Origin: DASUSF01 sp036375275 | GTDB lineage: Bacteria; Pseudomonadota; Alphaproteobacteria; Geminicoccales; Geminicoccaceae | Reading direction: 5' to 3' | Assembly: GCA_036375275.1 (NCBI GenBank) | Contig: DASUSF010000362.1 | Span: 1 to 9,581 of the forward strand | DNA: 9,581 bases | In this document: one piece after another, positions 7,569 to 9,581 of the stretch | Layout: each line of letters opens with the position of its first letter | Numbering within the stretch: the stretch's first letter is position 1 | Translations under genes and position numbers: made by a program | Notes under the pieces: model-generated | Seen by the model: the letters and a program-made list of their open reading frames with translations, nothing else | What the model was told of the DNA's origin: nothing | Database searches by the model: none

Positions 7569-8438
7569 ATGGGTCTGCAGGTTCGTTTCAATCTGATCCT
7601 GACGGCGATCATCCTGCCCGGGCTGATCATCGCCGGCGTCGTGTCCTACACGCTCCTGCAGCGCAACGCGCGCGCGGAGGTGGTCGACATCGCGAACCTG
7701 ATGATCGCGGCGGCGCAGGCGGTGCGCGGCTACACGATCAACGAGGTCCGGCCGCTGATCGCCGACCAGATGGAGCACAACTTCCTGCCGGAGTCGGTTC
7801 CGGCCTATGCCGCCACCGAGGTCATGGGGGCGCTGCCCGACTTCTATCGCGACTTCATGTACAAGGAGGCGACCCTCAACCCTACCAATCCGCGCGACCG
7901 GGCGACCGACTGGGAGGCGGACCTGGTGCATGCGTTCCGCAACAACCCCAACCTCGGCACCCTCTCGGGTGAGCGCAGCACGCCGCGGGGCGCCTTCATG
8001 TACATCGCGAGCCCGATCAAGATCGGCAACGAGGGCTGCCTCGTCTGCCACAGCACGCCGGCCGCGGCGCCGGCGTCGATGATCGAGCTCTACGGCACCG
8101 CCAACGGCTTCGGCTGGCAGCTCGACGAGATCGTCGGCGCGCAGATCGTCTCGGTGCCGATGGCGGTCGCGCAGCAGCGGGCGCAGAGCGTGTTCGTGAG
8201 CTTCATGCTGTCGCTGTGCGCGATCTTCCTCATCCTCTACGTGGTCCTGAACCTCGTCCTCTCGCGGCTCATCCTGCGCCCGGTCACCGACCTCGCCTGG
8301 GCGGCCGACGAGGTCAGCACCGGCAATTTCGAGATCGAGGAATTCCCCGAGGGGCGGCGCGACGAGATCGGTCATCTCGCCGCCGCCTTCAACCGCATGC
8401 GCCGGAGCCTCGAGCAGGCGATGCGCATGATCGAGTGA
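7569..8438 (+). CDS. Membrane heme c sensor: DUF3365 (Tll0287-like) domain plus HAMP, no output domain
   Basis: A 289-residue two-helix membrane receptor. TM1 spans about residues 8-29 and TM2 about 208-231, enclosing a periplasmic domain of about 175 residues. That domain ends with the DUF3365/Tll0287 pattern: RGAFMYIASPIKIGNEGCLVCHS, then ELYGTANGFGWQLDEIVGAQIVSVPM. CLVCH at 157-161 is a CXXCH covalent heme c site with His161 as axial ligand, so the protein probably binds heme in the periplasm and senses redox state or a small ligand. Related domains occur as sensory inputs of kinases, cyclases and chemoreceptors. A HAMP domain follows TM2 (about 232-285: ILRPVTDLAWAADEVSTGNF through DEIGHLAAAFNRMRRSLEQ), after which the protein simply stops, with no effector attached. 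The cyclase gene starts nine bases later in the same frame and is the obvious partner. Heme attachment would require the Ccm system. What it senses is not known from sequence. Confidence 0.88.
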   Translation: MGLQVRFNLILTAIILPGLIIAGVVSYTLLQRNARAEVVDIANLMIAAAQAVRGYTINEVRPLIADQMEHNFLPESVPAYAATEVMGALPDFYRDFMYKEATLNPTNPRDRATDWEADLVHAFRNNPNLGTLSGERSTPRGAFMYIASPIKIGNEGCLVCHSTPAAAPASMIELYGTANGFGWQLDEIVGAQIVSVPMAVAQQRAQSVFVSFMLSLCAIFLILYVVLNLVLSRLILRPVTDLAWAADEVSTGNFEIEEFPEGRRDEIGHLAAAFNRMRRSLEQAMRMIE

Positions 8439-8442
8439 GGAG
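8438..8442 (+). promoter_or_regulatory. Ribosome binding site of the cyclase gene, overlapping the sensor stop
   Basis: AGGAG begins with the last base of the sensor stop codon (TGAGGAG) and lies five bases before the ATG at 8448. This arrangement suits stop-restart coupling and argues that the cyclase is made as a separate protein. Confidence 0.65.
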
Positions 8443-8447
8443 CGGCG

Positions 8448-9554
8448 ATGATCGAGCCGACCGGTCGTACCTTCATCTGCAGCGTCACCTTCATCGACAT
8501 CGTGCGCTACTCCGAAGCCTCGATCGCGCAGCAGATGGCGATGAAGGCGCGGCTCAACCGGGCGATCGCGCAGGCGGTCGACGCGGTCGCCGAGAGCGAG
8601 CGGATCATCCTGGATACCGGCGACGGCGCCGCGATCTGCTTCCTCGGCGACCCCGAGGACGCTCTGTTCGCCGCCACGGCGATCAACCGCTCCGCCAGCG
8701 ACCCCGCCGACGGCCCGCGCCTGCTGATGCGGATCGGGCTCAACCTCGGCCCGATCAAGCTGGTGGTCGACCTGAACGGCCGGACCAACGTGGTCGGCGA
8801 CGGGATCAACGTGGCGCAGCGGATCATGAGCTTCGCCGACGAGGGCGAGATTCTGGTCTCCCGCTCGTACTACGAGGTCGTGGCCCGGCTCACCGAGGGC
8901 AACGAGCGGCTGTTCCAGTACCTCGGCGTGCGTCGCGACAAGCACATCCGCGAGCACCAGCTGTACGCCTTCAGCATGCAGGGCGAAGCGCCGCCGGAGA
9001 CGGTCGAGGCGTTCCCGGCGCTCGAGCTCGCCGTCGCCCCGGGGGCCGCGCGTTCGCCGACCGCCCCCGATGACGCCGGACCGGCGCCGGCGGGCGCGCC
9101 CGCCCTCGCGCCGGACGTCCTTCAGGACGAGGAGCGCCGGCTCGCCCGGCACATCGGTCCGCTCGCCCGGATCATGGTCGGGCGCCTTGCCGCGACCGCG
9201 GCCACGGTCGGCGAGCTGCGGCGCGGGCTCGCCGAGCTGATCGCTGATCCCGCCGACCGGAGCGCCTATCTGGCGGCGCCGGGCCTGGACCAGGCCCCGG
9301 AGGTCGAGGCCGCGCCTGCGGCGCCGGCCGCCACGCCCCGGAGGGACGACCTGCCGCTCGCGCTGGACGACGACGAACGCGCCGCGATCGAGCATCAGCT
9401 CGCCCACGCGATCGGCCCGCTCGCCCGCATCCTGGTCCGGAAGGCGCTCGCCGGCGCGCCGGACCGGGCGGCGCTGTACGAGGCGCTGGCCGGGCACATC
9501 CGGAGCGACGCCGACCGCAATGCTTTTCTCGCCGCGGTCCGGCGGCTCGGCTGA
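8448..9554 (+). CDS. Class III adenylate/guanylate cyclase-like protein with duplicated C-terminal module
   Basis: A 368-residue soluble protein. Residues about 8-175 form a class III nucleotidyl cyclase catalytic domain: VTFIDIVRYSE with Asp17, LDTGDGAAICF with Asp59 (the two probable metal ligands), and VVGDGINVAQRI with Asn121 and Arg125 in the transition-state positions, then GEILVSRSYYE. By eye alignment the substrate-selecting Lys/Asp pair of classical adenylyl cyclases is replaced by Leu55 and Asn114, so substrate (ATP, GTP or other) cannot be stated. After an Ala/Pro-rich linker come two related helical modules of about 50 residues, near 224-276 and 307-368, sharing IGPLARI and ending D-R-x-A/x-F/Y-L. 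They resemble a domain of unknown function (DUF8082-like, from memory) found at the ends of bacterial kinases and cyclases. No membrane segment is seen. The protein probably works under the upstream heme c/HAMP sensor to make a cyclic nucleotide second messenger. Confidence 0.85.
   Translation: MIEPTGRTFICSVTFIDIVRYSEASIAQQMAMKARLNRAIAQAVDAVAESERIILDTGDGAAICFLGDPEDALFAATAINRSASDPADGPRLLMRIGLNLGPIKLVVDLNGRTNVVGDGINVAQRIMSFADEGEILVSRSYYEVVARLTEGNERLFQYLGVRRDKHIREHQLYAFSMQGEAPPETVEAFPALELAVAPGAARSPTAPDDAGPAPAGAPALAPDVLQDEERRLARHIGPLARIMVGRLAATAATVGELRRGLAELIADPADRSAYLAAPGLDQAPEVEAAPAAPAATPRRDDLPLALDDDERAAIEHQLAHAIGPLARILVRKALAGAPDRAALYEALAGHIRSDADRNAFLAAVRRLG
9118..9551 (+). repeat. Internal protein duplication in the cyclase C-terminus
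   Basis: Two diverged copies of one module are encoded at about 9118-9274 and 9368-9551. The first reads ARHIGPLARIMVGRL with a tail ADPADRSAYLA; the second reads AHAIGPLARILVRKA with a tail RSDADRNAFLA. A Pro/Ala-rich linker of about 30 residues separates them. The shared landmarks keep the same order and spacing, which indicates duplication within the gene rather than chance. Confidence 0.7.
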
Positions 9555-9581
9555 GGGGGCGCCGCACCCGCTCGCCGTCTT

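Noticed and set aside
7527..9497. A 656-codon minus-strand open frame opposite the sensor and cyclase genes
   Set aside because: Same composition artefact: low-complexity R/G/D/H/V-rich translation and no recognisable motif, whereas the plus strand carries clear DUF3365, HAMP and cyclase signatures.

Overview
The window looks like the chromosome of a high-GC (about 70% by eye) alphaproteobacterium, probably of the Rhodospirillales or a related order. The protein sequences, the extreme G/C bias at third codon positions and the order glnD-murJ-trpS all fit; the exact order or family is inference. Almost all of it is ordinary coding DNA. I see no mobile element, CRISPR array, tRNA or rRNA.

Left part (1-1806, minus strand): the start of a cytochrome c maturation operon, read right to left as ccmD, ccmE, ccmF. 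ccmF runs off the left edge. Both junctions are one-base TGATG overlaps. These proteins hold heme on the periplasmic chaperone CcmE and attach it to CXXCH apocytochromes through CcmF. No ccmA, ccmB or ccmC lies upstream of ccmD.

Middle part: an intergenic region of about 190 bp separates ccmD from the divergent glnD and holds a perfect 13-bp tandem repeat plus inverted repeats. Then, on the plus strand, come glnD (bifunctional PII uridylyltransferase / uridylyl-removing enzyme, the nitrogen-status sensor), murJ (lipid II flippase) and trpS (tryptophanyl-tRNA synthetase). The glnD-murJ junction carries a 15-bp tandem duplication that copies the stop/start region.

Right part (7569-9554, plus strand): a two-gene signalling unit. 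The first gene encodes a membrane sensor with a periplasmic DUF3365/Tll0287-like domain containing a heme c motif (CLVCH) and a cytoplasmic HAMP domain, but no output domain. The second encodes a soluble class III nucleotidyl cyclase-like protein with a non-standard substrate pocket and two copies of a C-terminal 'IGPLARI' module. The genes lie in the same reading frame and only one TGA codon plus three further codons separate them, so together they look like one HAMP-cyclase receptor split in two. The heme c motif would need the Ccm system encoded at the left of the window. This split redox/gas-sensor cyclase is the most interesting part of the window.
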